Shown piece by piece: positions 45,501 through 55,899 of a stretch of 64,000 bases of DNA. The notes under the pieces were generated by a model. The model was not told the DNA's origin, did not search any database, and saw only the letters and a list, made by a program, of their open reading frames with translations. Location: assembly GCA_026225945.1 (NCBI GenBank), contig JAMJFZ010001264.1:2384501-2448500 (forward strand). Reading direction: 5' to 3'. The position numbers and the translations under genes were made by a program. Source of the DNA: Cricetomys ansorgei (Eukaryota; Chordata; Mammalia; Rodentia; Nesomyidae). Each line of letters opens with the position of its first letter. Position 1 is the stretch's first letter.

Positions 45501-48500
45501 TGATAGCATTCACTTCCTTCTACCATTTATTGGGTGCCTACTATGCACTCTTCAGTGGATGCTACGTTCCAGTGTTACCAGCTCATGAGTAAGATCCAAT
45601 TCTTAATCACAGTAATCAAGCTATTAGATATGTGCATGCTGGCTACTATGGCCATTTTAACCAGCTGTTTTCCAACAAATAACTAAAAATATGATCATTC
45701 CTAACTTGATCTCTGAACATGTGACACTTTTTACTTGGTGTCATTGCTTCCTACCCACTCAACTTGTACATAACTAACTATTGAGCGCAGATACCACTTC
45801 TATAGTGAAAGCCCTCACTGATCAGTCAGGCTAGGCTGAGCACCCTTTCTCTCTGTCATCATTTGTAATGTCTCTCTTGCATTAAAAACAAGAAATAATT
45901 CCATGTGACACAGTTAATGTGTCCTGAATAAAAAAATTGTTAAAAGCAAAAAAGAAAGCTAAAAAGCAGAAATGACAGCACACAGAAGGGATAGAAAAGA
46001 TTGAGATCAAAGACAGAATCTTATGGAGTAAATCTCTGTTAATTTGGTAAAATGAAATGTCAAGATTCCAAGTGACTTTACGAGTCAAAAAGTACAAATA
46101 CTTTAGACAGCAGAGTTCAATGGTCTTTTTAAATTTGCTGTGTTTAGAAAAAAATAGAATCTTATGAATAAAATGTATATTACACATACATTAGTCATAG
46201 TCTGTGTGTAAGAAGGAAACACTACGATATAATTTGGGAAGCACTAACCTTCATATTCATCTTCATTTTCAAGATAATCATCATCCAGCACATTGAGGAG
46301 CCTGAGCACTGGAGTCGGAAGCATCACCAGATCTTCAATATGAGGGGCTGTGAAAGTTCATAATATGGTTAAATATAAATCCCCAAGTAAACTGTTGAGC
46401 TGATCAAATAAAGAGCCTGAGAACATATAGACAATCCCCAAATGACCAGGGTTGGGGGTTGGCAATGACAGACACAACTTACCAAAAGGAATGCTAAAGA
46501 ATGGGCTGCACAATGCCATCTCAGCAGGGATCCTTCTGCTTGGGTCATCATGAAGCATGCTAAAATACAACAGTTACCATTATGATCTGCTCAAGGTGAA
46601 ATTATCAGAAGAAAAAGCTAACTTTTTCTTATCACCACCTCTATTAGCATGGATTACTGAATCTCTCTCCTGTGGAGAGCACAAATGCCACCTGGGCGAC
46701 AGTGCAATAAATCATGAGACATTTCTGACACAGCACCATGCTATGATTTAATGCTCCTAACTAATGAATGAAACATAAGAAAGAGATGCACTTGCTGTAT
46801 AAAGCACAATCGAGGTGGAGGGGGTTTAGAGAAATGTTTACGGTAGCACAATTTTAAAAAGTAATAAATGAAAACAACAAAACAAAATAAAACCAGACGA
46901 AAGGAGTGGGATAATTGTATCTTGCCAAATTCTCCCAATCTTAAAACAATTTTATGCAAAAATCTACAGGCAACACCAGAAGCAGACTATCAATAGTAAT
47001 GCTCACACAATGTGAGCATTCATTTGTAAGAAAGCTGAGAAAAATAAGTGTATAGCTAAGAAACAAGAGACAATAAGCCAAACAGGTACTCACTGGGAAT
47101 TACAGCAGGCCAATTTTAGAACAGCAGATGAAACTACAAGGGACTACCGCATCTACACTAAGCAAGTCTCTGGGAAACCTTGAGAGCTAGAGCACCCCAG
47201 AAACTAAGACTACCTGAAGCAACCAGCCCAAATACCTGTCCATGGAAAATCCCAGTGCAAAATCTGGGGACATTTTTTTTTTAAATGATCAAAATGGGGG
47301 AAGACAGACAGGGAGAGAGAATCTGATCAGAAAAAAACCAAGGAAGAGCCAGCTCTTAAGAGGGAAAAAAAAAAAAAAAAGCAACCTTTATCCCCTTTGT
47401 TTGTTGCTTTGAGACAATGTCTCATATGTAGCTCAAAGTATCTTCAAACTAGAATTTTTCCTACCTCAGCCTCTAAAGCAACTGGGGTTACGAGCATGCA
47501 TCATCATGCCTGGCTGGCTCTCTTCTTCTTTAACATTACATAAAGACAGCAGAAGAATGACCGTCTATGTAACTAAGAAAAGCTACCTCAATTGTTTTCT
47601 TTTGTTTGAGACAAGGGCCCTAGAATGTTGGGATTAAAGGCATGTGCCACCCACCTAACCTTGCTAAAATTCCTGTCTCTAAGGGAGTTATACCTACATA
47701 ACTAGGCAAATCAGTAATAGTAATATAAATAAACTCAAGTAAAAAAAATCTTCAGCTAGTAAAGGTCTGCAAAGCAAGTTATACTATATCTAACTTACCT
47801 TTTGATAAGGTCTCTGAGGTGATAGGCTGGAATTGCGGCATTCACCACTGCTTTACTGGCAAATATATGATCAATAATAGCAGAACTGTTTGCCTACAAA
47901 AGGGAGAAAAGTCTTCCTTAGGCTATTCAACTCAGTTTGCATTTACTGAGCAGCAGCCATGTAGCACTATTCCATGAGTAACAAGCAACACCTCTTACAA
48001 AAACTTAAAATCTTAACAGAAGACACTGCATTATTTGGAATTTCTAGAGGCACTAATACAGTATGAACATCTCCTACTGAATGTGTAAAACTCCAGAAAT
48101 CACACTGAGATGCAGTTTTATGAATGAATGTAATTAGGTGGGTCATGGTGCCTAATGATGAATCTTTGTTGGTTTTCAGGTGAAATAAGGAGGAAGGGTG
48201 AGAGCGCTGCCTTTGTTACATTCCTTGCACTCCATTTACAGACGTTACAGCACTTTGTGCTTGAGCACTGTGATGGCTAATCTTCACTGTCAATTTAGAA
48301 TCACTGAGGACACTGGAAAGGTGCACCTGGAGGGAAGATTAACTGAAGGGGGAAGACCTACAGAGCATGTGGGTGGCGCCATCTAACGGGCTTGGGCACA
48401 GAACAAAGGGAAAAGGGAGACAGTCGACCAAGCGCTAGAATGCCCTCTCTCTGCTTCATGGCCACCATGATGCAAACTGCTCTGACACGCCCTCCCTGCC

Positions 48501-51500
48501 AGCATGGACCAATACCTCTAAAACTGTGATCCAAAACAAGTATTTCCACCAGCTATAAAAATGTAACTAACACTATGTAATAAGTACTATACTAACTCAG
48601 AATGCAGAACTGTGTAAATAACTAAACTAAAAAGATCAGACTGCCATCATCACTAGAATCTACTTAGTTACTTACCATGGGCCACACACTTAAAAACTAT
48701 GCAACATTTCTCTTCTAGCCTTAGGACTCTTATATTACATTGTTAGTCTTTGTATATTACAGGAAAGTAAGTGGTTTAAAGAACCACCCAGATAACTTAG
48801 GGGGTGAAAGTAAAGACTTGGACTTCAGAATCTACGCTCATACACACTTGGCAATTTTGCCTCTGCCAAAAGCACTAAAACAGCTTATGCCACTTTACCT
48901 AGAGAGACTTACGTTTGAGATTTCATTAGTATACATCACGCCTCCAAATTTCACTTAAATTTGAGTGTGACCAATTTCTGATGTGCTCTGGGCCAAGCAG
49001 ATACAGTCCGGAGGGTTTAAACACAGTCAAAGCTAATATAAAGACTGATCCATACTCAGATTAACAGTAAAGAAAGAATACTTAGCTAGTTGGTTATTTG
49101 GAAATATTAATAGAAAAAAATTATGCTGGTTTTATGCCAATAACAGCATTTCAGAGGCCAAAAATAAATATAAGGCAATTCCACTAGAGAGTTAGCACAT
49201 TCCTTCCAAGAATTGCTAAGTCAGAAATCAATGACTAGGGGTTTAACACAAATAAAACTCTGTGTATTATAATGGTCATCTACTATTTGTTAGATATTGA
49301 TTTTTAAGATACTTGATTTCAAATACTTACTGCTTAAAACCAGATCCAATGATAATTTCCAAATGTTACATATCAAACCTCAAGCTTAAAGGATACTGAG
49401 ACTATCACAAAATGAAGCCTTACAATACATGTGAAAGACAATTTACGGTTAATTCTGAACTTAGGAACATACAAAAAGTTTATTCCAATGTTCGAGGTTT
49501 AGAACTTAGGAGCCACACTGCCCCACAAAGTATAAAAGCAGTAGCCACTATACCACAACCACATAAGCCAGTGCAGAATGTCTAACAACCTATGGAGTGT
49601 TAACAAATGCAGAGCACCATGGAACCATGGAAAGCGCTAGGCTTTAAGTAGGGGAGTGCATCACCCAGCGTGTGACCTGGAAGGAGCTGTAATTGAAAAC
49701 TATGCCTCTAGCTTTCATCTGCAAAACAAAAGCAGCCAATACGCACTCTACCCTCAGGATTGTTCAGAAAATTTAACAAGACTATGCATTAAAGCACTGT
49801 TTACCTGTAAAGCATTATTAAAAGATTATAATTTAACTTATCACCTATAATTCTGCTAGTAATACTTCAAAAGCTAATATAACAAAGAAAATTTCTTTCG
49901 CACGTTTGGGAAAATGCATTCAAGCATTTCAGCAAATGCTTAGTACACCCCAGGGCCCAGATTACAGCTGTGAGGATGCAACCTCATCACTGTGTTTGAA
50001 GCTATAGGGATGAGTAGAGACACTGAAGGTACTATAAATACATATAGGGAACATGAAAAAGAGCATGCAATGAGATTCCCTGACCAGAAAAAAAAAGTAA
50101 ATAAATAAAATAATAAAAACAAATACCATCATAGAGCAAATATTCCTAAAGTAATTAAGAACACCAAAGCAAAACCTTCATGTAGCTTACCTTCCATTCC
50201 TGAGATCTGACTGTATGTTTCAGTTTCATTCCTGAGAACATTTCCAGTAAAATGATTCCGAGGCTCCACAGATCAACAGCTGAGGTACATTCTGTATCAC
50301 TCTGCAGGCCAGCCTGGGCCAAGCAGTTTTGCAGTTCTGCTTCTGGAGCTCGATACCCATCTGTCTGGATATACTTAACGTCCTACAGAAGATGAAGAAA
50401 CATTACAACCAGTAAGAAGCGTCCCACTTTGCATCCGTCCCTCTGTACTCTTCAAAGGCCCAGTAGACTCCTGACAAAATGAATGCAATATATTTTAGTC
50501 CTTAACTGCCATAAAATTCTTCAGTTCCTCAACTGGGCAGTTAGCATAGAAAAGCTGGACACGTTCCATACAATTGCTCAAAAAGACGACTTTTTTAAGG
50601 TCGTTTCTTACGTATTACACACCCATGATAAAGACACTCTGCAAAAACCTGGTAAATCGTAGAGAAAGGAGGATATGCCTGAGCTGTCATATTCGCCATC
50701 AGCCACAAATAAGAACTCCAACCAAAGAAACAGGAACAGGAACCCAGCAACTTACCAAATGCTGACAGAATCTGAAAGGTTTTCTTTGCAGGCTGAGTAA
50801 GTTTAATTTCTGAGCTTTCTGGAGCTTTCCTAACTCCTTCTACCTGACCCAAAAATATGTCCTTGTTTCACAAAGCATCACTGAAATTCTTTTAAGTCGC
50901 TCTGCCAGGAGCATTTTGGCATTTTGGAAGTGCCTCTTGAGTCCTTAAACTACCATTGTTATTAAAAAATATTTGGTTTGGACCATTAGATTTTTAAACC
51001 ATAATAGAGAAGAAAAGGCTATTTCTTACCTGATTGCCTTCTTTGAAGCTAAGCCCAAAGTCAATAAGCTTAAAGCACTCATTCTCTGCACTCCACAGTA
51101 TGTTTCGTGGTTTGAGGTCTGCATGGACATAGCCCTCATGGTGAAGAAAAGCAAGGGCCTCCAGGACATCTCTGGCACAATGCTGTATCATCCACATGGA
51201 ACAACCCTGGTGACTGGAATATAAAAGCAATTCCGAAACACTGACATCCAGGAGTTCAAGCAACAGACAGCGTGATGGCACGTTTGGAGAGAAGTGTATG
51301 GTAAAGACTCCATATAAAGTCACTAGAAAAAGAAAAAAATTACAAGACTTTAAAAATCAAATTCACAGTAACGTACTACCGAAGTAGTTAACTCTGCCAG
51401 ATAAATTCGGGATAGTCTAGATAAAGAGAACTTTATTTCTTATGTGTGCACACACACAAGGATGTGACAGACTGTTGTGAGAGTTAGTATTATAGTAAAA

Positions 51501-53594
51501 CAAGTGAATTTCCCTCTAAGTAGTCTTATCATTTTCTCCTCCCTTTAGAGTTAATCCAGTTGGGTGGGTCAATGACCTGTCCAAGGGCCTACTGAAAGTC
51601 ATGCTAAAGAGGTAGGACTATTAGTCCTTTAATGAGATAGTATTTTCTTCTCAAAATTCTCGTCCCTGGCCCAGTCTCTTAAAGAACATAGTCATGCTTT
51701 TCTGAATCACTCCTTCTCTGGAGCTCCCCACCAGGCTTTGTGGTTGTCTGACCATTCCCACCTCCCTACCCAAATATGGCTGACCTCCATGTTGGCTTTA
51801 ACACAAGCAGCATGGCTTTTTCTTTTCTCCTCCTCAGAGCAGCTGCTGAGATTTACAGGTTGCCTGCCCTGGGGTTTTTCTTTTAAACTCTAATGAAATT
51901 ATCCACAAGCATATCTCTAGTGTCATTTGGCCACTGAGGCAGTATGCCCCAAAATCTCCAGCAAAAATGGGAACTGAACTCAGGCCCTCTGCAAGAACAG
52001 CAAGTGTTCTTTAAACAATGAGCCATCCAACCTACCCTACCTACCCCGCCCCATGATAAGGATAACTTTGATAAGCAAGAAACTTCCACTATTTTTCCAA
52101 TAAGTAAGATCTTTGGACAGCTGGGTTATTTAAGTAAAGTAAGATACTGTATATTGCAGTCATTCAACCTGTGTTTCACCAAGCACTCAGTGGTGGGTGA
52201 CTATGCATTTAAAGTGTCAAAGTAAAATTATTAAAAGTAAAAATCATATTATTAAGTAACCCGTAAAGAAATGAAAGTTGACGCAAAACAAAATAAAAAA
52301 ATATTTATTTATTCTAAATAAAATTTTTTAAAAAATCAAGGCATTGCAGAAAACATATCAACGCAATCATGAAGAGGTTCATCAAGTACTAAGGCTTGCA
52401 AAAAAACTTTCCCTGTCAAACACCGAAGGTGTAGTGATAACTCACTTAGGAAACTTTAAAAGAAAAGAAAAGCAAGCAGGTAGTGGCAGAGGCAGGTGAT
52501 CTCTTGAGTTGGAAGCCAGCCTGATCTACACCAGTCCCAGGACGGTCAGGACTACACAGAGAAATCCTGTCTCAAAAAACAAATTTTTTTTAAAAAGTAA
52601 GGAAAAAACACCAGTATTAGGAAACTCTTCCGCCAACGCAGTATTGTAAAAAAGGTCTTCCTTCAAGTTTCACATGGATTCTAATTGCTAAGTTGTATGG
52701 CTTTTCTTAATTAATCAAAGTTATAACTACTTACAACCTTTCTGCTGGGGGAATAACAAAGCAGACTGTTTCCATATATCACTGACAAATACGAGCTTAC
52801 ATTCTGAGTATCTGAGTCACGAAAGCCTTACTGAAGCAAATGCAGTGTTCCTAAATTTCACACTTTCATAAAGACTTCAGGGTAATACTGAGTCTTCTCT
52901 CCCAAATCCACACTAAAAATGTATCAATTGGGTTGCTAGTATGTCATTAGATGTCACTGATATCATTGGATGCTACAGCCCTAGAATATTTTCCATTTTC
53001 TACTGGAAGGAAAAGACGCAGAAATTTCCACTCCCGACATGACAACCTAGCGAAGGCATGCCTTTCACTACAAAAGGCATTCTCTATGCTAACTGCCAAC
53101 TACAAACCAAAGCAAACAGGACTTCACCAAGCATGTGCTATGTGATAATCACCACCGTACCTCAGAGAGCTGCAAAAGGCCGGTGGGAAAGGGGCCTGCA
53201 TCAGGTAATAACTAGTGGGGCCCGATCCTCTCCTCCCACCTAAAGGACCAAAGGCGGGGGGCCAGGCTGTGGTCGTGTATGCTTGGACCGAGACCTGGGC
53301 AAGAGATAGGAGACAGCCACAATTACCGATGTTCCTGTGACCCTGCAACTGCTCCAGCGCCGCCCTCTCTTTGCGGAAACCATACTCCGCAGCCGAGGCT
53401 GCAGCCCCGGTGGTTCCCGGAGGCAGGAACTGCTTAAGGGCGCCTGGGGGTGAGCCTGGGGTGCCGCAGCAGCGCACCCGATACACCGAGGCCGAGGAGC
53501 CGCTGCCCAGGCGGCTCTGTACCTGCCACAGCCGCCCGAAGGCCTCCAGGAAGCGCGGCGGCTCGGCGCCCCACGCGCAGCCGGACCCGGCCAT
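38881..53594 (-). CDS. UHMK1: UHMK1 (KIS kinase), complete coding region, 8 exons, 419 codons
   Basis: UHMK1/KIS is a nuclear Ser/Thr kinase with a C-terminal U2AF-homology motif. Published substrates include splicing factor SF1, p27Kip1 and stathmin. Exons (minus): 53594-53327, 51322-51030, 50382-50191, 47893-47799, 46559-46483, 46347-46249, 44011-43923, 39027-38881. All have GT/AG borders and phases that add to exactly 419 codons, the human length. Visible parts: glycine loop LGSGSSASVY (29-38), Lys54, catalytic loop HADLKPRN (156-163), IDFG (176-179), GYRAPE (196-201), acidic linker (about 329-350), then the UHM with its RMF (R-x-F) motif at 392-394, ending YLYQTLL. No frameshift or missing catalytic residue. 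The sequence is almost identical to the human protein as I remember it; one visible difference is acidic D338 in the linker. Confidence 0.98.
39105..39350. repeat. Old eutherian DNA-transposon-like repeat
   Basis: CCCGTAAGATTATAATGGGA TTGAAAATTC, CCTACAGTATTCAGGACAGT AACAGGTTTGTAGTC and TACGGTCTAGGTGTTTTGTA GGC match a repeat also common in primates. It is shared with the fragment at 1745-1900. Confidence 0.65.
39512..39545. repeat. (TG)n microsatellite
   Basis: Uninterrupted TG run of about 17 units in intron 7. Confidence 0.95.
40275..40382 (-). repeat. B1-like SINE (old)
   Basis: Inverted: GTCACCCAAGCTGAACTCCT ... CTGCCTCTCAAATGCTGGAA TGACGGGCATGTGCCACCAT GCC. Confidence 0.75.
40540..40850 (-). 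repeat. B3-type SINE
   Basis: Inverted: TGTGTGTCTGTGTATGCGAA ... GAGCTGGGATTACAGGTGCA TGACAACACACTTGGCTTTT TAC ... CTGCGCCACATCCCAAGCCC. Confidence 0.7.
41025..41350 (+). repeat. B3 SINE with (CA)n/(TG)n tail
   Basis: TATGGCTGGAGAGCTCCCTC ... GAGTTTGGATCCCAAGAGCC ... GACTAGCCAAGCTCTGGGTT ... GAGACCCTGCCTC, ending in (CA)n CG (TG)n at about 41318-41350. Confidence 0.8.
42120..42300 (+). repeat. B2/B3-type SINE
   Basis: GTGAGAGGGCTCAGGGGTGA AGG ... GCTGACAACCTGAATTCATT GTCAGGACCCACAC ... CACAAACAATAAAAATG. Confidence 0.7.
42301..43922. other. Intron 7, mostly unassigned
   Basis: AT-rich intronic DNA with a B1-like trace near 43140-43210 (TAGTGGCACACGCCTATTCA). Nothing else recognised. Confidence 0.4.
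43923..44011 (-). CDS. UHMK1: UHMK1 exon 7, start of the UHM, residues 342-371
   Basis: Encodes DVVEDVKEECQKYGPVVSLL VPKENPGRGQ, the first helix and strand of the U2AF-homology motif. Donor GTAAGT, phase 0. Confidence 0.96.
44378..44530 (-). repeat. B2 SINE
   Basis: Inverted: TGTATATGAGTGTTTTGCCT GCATGTAATGCATGTGCAAC ... GAGTTACAAGATGAGTCACA TTATGAGCTGCCATGG. Confidence 0.75.
44535..45130 (+). mobile_element. LTR-like candidate
   Basis: GC-richer block abutting the B2 head, with a TATA-like GGTTATATAGGG at about 44883 and LTR-like composition. Ends and duplication were not resolved and the family is not recognised. Confidence 0.35.
46249..46347 (-). CDS. UHMK1: UHMK1 exon 6, acidic linker, residues 309-342 (part)
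   Basis: Encodes APHIEDLVMLPTPVLRLLNV then DDDYLENEDEYE, the acidic linker between kinase and UHM. The donor is GAAG|GTTAGT, slightly off consensus. Confidence 0.96.
46483..46559 (-). CDS. UHMK1: UHMK1 exon 5, residues 283-309 (part)
   Basis: Encodes SMLHDDPSRRIPAEMALCSP FFSIPF, the end of the kinase C-lobe including the D-P-x-x-R pattern. The donor is TTTTG|GTAAG, phase 1. Intron 5 downstream is only 135 nt. Confidence 0.96.
46560..47798 (-). other. UHMK1: UHMK1 intron 4
   Basis: 1.24 kb, mostly unassigned. An old inverted B1-like SINE lies at about 47395-47520 (GAGACAATGTCTCATATGTA GC ... GGGGTTACGAGCATGCATCA TC), with a further B1-end trace near 47630. Confidence 0.9.
47799..47893 (-). 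CDS. UHMK1: UHMK1 exon 4, residues 252-283 (part)
   Basis: Encodes ANSSAIIDHIFASKAVVNAA and HLRDLIK, C-lobe of the kinase. The donor AAAAG|GTAAG splits Ser283. Confidence 0.96.
47894..50190 (-). other. UHMK1: UHMK1 intron 3
   Basis: 2.3 kb. Contains the LTR-like repeat at 48268-48550. The rest is unassigned AT-rich sequence. Confidence 0.9.
48268..48550 (+). repeat. LTR-like interspersed repeat (tgtgatggctaatctt type)
   Basis: Begins TGTGATGGCTAATCTTCACT GTCAA, matching the start of the element at 11298. It continues GAATCACTGAGGACACTGGA and AGGTGCACCTGGAGGGAAGA. Confidence 0.65.
50191..50382 (-). CDS. UHMK1: UHMK1 exon 3, residues 188-251
   Basis: Encodes the activation-segment end DVKYIQTDGYRAPE and the helix region VDLWSLGIILLEMFSG, ending QEWK. 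The exon is 192 nt with phase 0 at both ends, so skipping would keep frame but remove the APE region. Confidence 0.97.
50383..51029 (-). other. UHMK1: UHMK1 intron 2
   Basis: 647 nt, no repeat or exon hallmark recognised. Confidence 0.9.
51030..51322 (-). CDS. UHMK1: UHMK1 exon 2, residues 90-187
   Basis: The acceptor is TTTTCTTTTCTAG. Encodes VTLYGVFTIHF, the catalytic loop HADLKPRN with Asp158, and the DFG Asp177. Ends GNQ with a CAG|GTAAG donor, phase 0. Confidence 0.97.
51885..52065 (-). repeat. B2/B3-type SINE
   Basis: Inverted: GGGAACTGAACTCAGGCCCT CTGCAAGAACAGCAAGTGTT CTTTAAACAATGAGCCATCC AACC. Confidence 0.7.
52470..52592 (+). repeat. B1 SINE, internally deleted
   Basis: GCAGGTAGTGGCAGAGGCAG GTGATCTCTTGAGTTGGAAG CCAGCC ... 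GACTACACAGAGAAATCCTG TCTC. The segment carrying TTTAATCCCAGCACT is missing. Confidence 0.8.
53327..53594 (-). CDS. UHMK1: UHMK1 exon 1 coding part, residues 1-89 plus 1 nt
   Basis: Starts MAGSGCAWGAEPPRFLEAFG. The ATG has A at -3 and G at +4. It encodes the glycine-rich ATP loop and the ATP-anchoring Lys54 (GALKQF). The donor is ATCG|GTAATT, phase 1. GC-rich, within the CpG island. Confidence 0.97.
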
Positions 53595-53850
53595 AGTGCG
53601 GGCTGGGGCGAGGACACGCGAGCCGACACAACGCGCCAGGCAGGCCCGCGGCGCCCGCCGTCACATCCCCGCCGGGACCTGCCGCTCCGCAGGGAGGGGG
53701 CCTGCAGCGCCCGCACCGACTCCCGGGACCTCAAGCCGCCATGACACCGGAAGCGAGAGTGCACCCAGGCCCAGGAGCCGGAAGTGATGGGAAAGCCAAT
53801 CCTAGAGGCTGAAGGAGGCGGGCCTAGGAGGGGCGGGGCCTCCAGGGGAG
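53330..53850. promoter_or_regulatory. UHMK1: UHMK1 CpG-island promoter
   Basis: CpG-rich block over exon 1 and its upstream flank. No TATA box. ETS-type sites CCGGAAGC (53747-53754) and CCGGAAGT (53778-53785), a CCAAT pentamer (53796-53800) and a GC box GGGGCGGGGCC (about 53830-53840) are visible. This is the usual make-up of a housekeeping promoter. The start site is inferred to lie at about 53650-53790. Confidence 0.75.
53661..53742 (-). promoter_or_regulatory. Minimal upstream ORFs in the probable UHMK1 5' UTR
   Basis: On the minus strand ATG GCG GCT TGA (53742-53731) is a three-codon ORF with G at -3 and +4. ATG TGA (53666-53661) is a start-stop element. Both precede the main ATG at 53594. 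They matter only if transcription starts upstream of them. Confidence 0.5.
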
Positions 53851-53904
53851 AAAACCTAATTTGTTTTGCAAAAATAGGACTGTGAGATATTAAGCTTAAT
53901 TATT

Positions 53905-53998
53905 GGGCCTGGGGGTGTAGTACAACAGTGTAGAGTGCTTGCCTAGCACGCACAAGGAAGGCCTTGGGGCCGTTCCCCAGCGATACACACGTCAATTA
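53905..53998 (+). repeat. ID SINE
   Basis: GGGGGTGTAGTACAACAGTG TAGAGTGCTTGCCTAGCACG CACAAGGAAGGCCTTGGGGC CG. tRNA-Ala/BC1-like ID element, with an insertion against the consensus. Confidence 0.85.
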
Positions 53999-54047
53999 TT
54001 GATTTTTTTTGTTTTGTTTATCTTTGTGGTTGTTGTTTGTTTTTGTT

Positions 54048-54196
54048 TTGTTTTTCCAGACAGGGTTTCTCTGTTGTAACTCTGGCTGTTCTGGAACTCA
54101 CTCTGTAGACCAGTTTGGTCTCAAACCCACAGAGATCTGCCTGCCTCTGACTCCCGAATGCTGGGATTAAAGGTGTGCACCACCACTGCCAGGCTA
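54048..54196 (-). repeat. B1 SINE with the GTTACAACAGAGAA variant
   Basis: Inverted: CAGGGTTTCTCTGTTGTAAC TCTGGCTGTTCTGGAACTCA CTCTGTAGACCAG ... GAATGCTGGGATTAAAGGTG TGCACCACCACTGCC. Full length. Confidence 0.92.
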
Positions 54197-54209
54197 TTTA
54201 TCTTATTTT

Positions 54210-54402
54210 TAAAGATGTATTGTATTTATGTTTGTGTGTTTATGCCACATGTGTGCGACAAGTCAGAAGAAGGTGTCATATCCTCTGGTGCAGGAGTTGC
54301 AGTGGTTGTGAGCTGCTCAGTTTGGGTGTTGGGAACCAAACACCTATCCTTGGGAAGAACAGTATACTCTGCAGCTGAACTGTCTCTTCTGCTCCTTTCT
54401 TA
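54210..54402 (-). repeat. B2 SINE
   Basis: Inverted: TTAAAGATGTATTGTATTTA TG ... GCAGGAGTTGCAGTGGTTGT GAGCTGC ... TCCTTGGGAAGAACAGTATA CTCTGCAGCTGAACTGTCTC. Confidence 0.85.
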
Positions 54403-54824
54403 GTTTTTGATTACCTGTTATTGCAAGCCCAGTGCTACCTGTTTTCATATCTGCCTGATGTCCATCAGCAGTACCTCCCTTTCTAAAATAGCCCTGATTT
54501 AATTTCGGACATTGATGTACACAGAAGATATCTGTCCTCCCTCAGAGTTGGTTGTAACCATTCCCATAGGTCTGGCCAATGAGACTTTCCTGCATAACCG
54601 CCAAGGATTTGTTGGAAAGTTTTTCTTGAGTCACATGGACACTGTGTTTTCTCTCCTGTCACTTCCTTTCTCTGCTTAAAAAAATAAGCATAAAGCATAA
54701 AGCTTTGTATCTGTGAAGCAACTGAGAGAATGAAAGCCAGGTACTAACATATTAATTGGATATAGACAAACCATGATAAAGGACAGTTGTCTTAAATATG
54801 GAAACATTTCTTTTTCTAGTGGCC

Positions 54825-55052
54825 CAGTGATTCTCAACCTTCTTAATGCTGCAATCCTTTAATACAGTTCTTCAGGTTGTGGTGACCATCCCCCCCCCAA
54901 TCATAAAATTATTTTCTCTGCTACTTCACAAGTGTAATTTTGCTAGTGCTATGAATCGTAATGTAAATTCTGATGTGCAGATGGTCTTAGGTGACCCCTG
55001 TAAAAGAGTAGTTCTACCCCCAAAGGTTGTGACCACAGATTGAGAACCATTG
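54825..55052 (+). mobile_element. URR1-type hAT DNA transposon (non-autonomous)
   Basis: 228 bp with imperfect 16-bp terminal inverted repeats, CAGTGATTCTCAACCT and the complement of AGATTGAGAACCATTG (13 of 16 match). The interior TAATGCTGCAATCCTTTAAT, CATAAAATTATTTTC and GGTCTTAGGTGACCCCTGTA is that of the abundant rodent URR1 family. No 8-bp target duplication is clear. Confidence 0.88.
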
Positions 55053-55880
55053 CTAACACAAGGTTCTGCCATTCTCAATGGGGTTTCTATCTTTGTGACC
55101 TATGGGTTTATTTTGCCTTTCGCCATTTCATGGTTTTGAGAATGGGAAAAGAGACTAGAGAAGCACAAACCTGCTTCTGATGAGAGTAAGATTCAGAATG
55201 GCACTCATTGTTTCTACTTCTATCCCATTAGCTGGTGCTTAGCTATGATGTCAGCTAGCCAGCAGACAGGCTGGAAAATCCAAGTACAATTCAATGACTA
55301 ATGGAAAAAGAGGAGAATGGATTGTTTAGGGACAAAAGCGGATCTACCTCACTCATGTTCCAGCAGAAATATAGAAGGTTTCTGAGTCCTTGGCAGCTTT
55401 GGAGAAATCATTCTGCTTCCCATAGCCATCCTCCAGACATCTTGCTATATGTGTGTGGGGTTTAATAGGAGGGTACCTATTAAATTAAAGCCTCTTATTG
55501 TTTTAACAGGACAGAGTTTTTAAATGCAGGTAAATATGCATAGCATAGTGTAGGTATGGATGTGTGTGCATTGATTTTATTAATTATTCCCATGGATTCA
55601 TGGCAGAGTGTGGCAGGACATGTTGAAGTCTGTCCTGTGCAGCCTTCCCTATGACTGGAGGCTACTTGGACTTCTGGGAACTTCTGGGAAAAGCTTAGGG
55701 TATAAAGAGCCAGTGGCAGTTGACAGTGACAGCTGATGTGAGAGCAGGCAGGCTCCAATTCATGTTAGAGGACAAGTTATGAGATGGACAATTAGTGGGA
55801 TAGAAGATATAGATGTAGGTCAGTGCTCTCAGGTAGATGTTAGTCCAATTCTCCGGGCTTCAGACAGATAAAGCAGTCAA
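55053..55880. other. Intergenic, nothing firmly recognised
   Basis: AT-rich sequence. No gene hallmark. Confidence 0.4.
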
Positions 55881-55899
55881 AAAGGAAAATTGTACAAGT

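Larger units (their letters stand above)
44012..46248 (-). other. UHMK1: UHMK1 intron 6 (2.2 kb)
   Basis: Contains an inverted B2, an LTR-like candidate and an old mammalian repeat near 45520-45590 (CCATTTATTGGGTGCCTACT ATGCAC). Confidence 0.9.
51323..53326 (-). other. UHMK1: UHMK1 intron 1
   Basis: 2.0 kb. Holds an inverted B2-like SINE (about 51885-52065, CTCTGCAAGAACAGCAAGTG TTC) and a B1 (about 52470-52590). The remainder is AT-rich and unassigned. Confidence 0.9.

Noticed and set aside
53240..53764. 174-codon minus frame overlapping UHMK1 exon 1
   Set aside because: It opens with GTG rather than ATG and reads through the exon 1 donor. It is out of frame with the recognised protein.
53371..53787. 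138-codon plus-strand frame opposite UHMK1 exon 1
   Set aside because: It is the complement of a verified coding exon and CpG-rich promoter, so it is a shadow frame.
53905..53998. tRNA-like sequence
   Set aside because: It is an ID SINE (BC1/tRNA-derived) with a tail, not a functional tRNA gene. The same applies to the tRNA-like heads of the B2/B3 copies.
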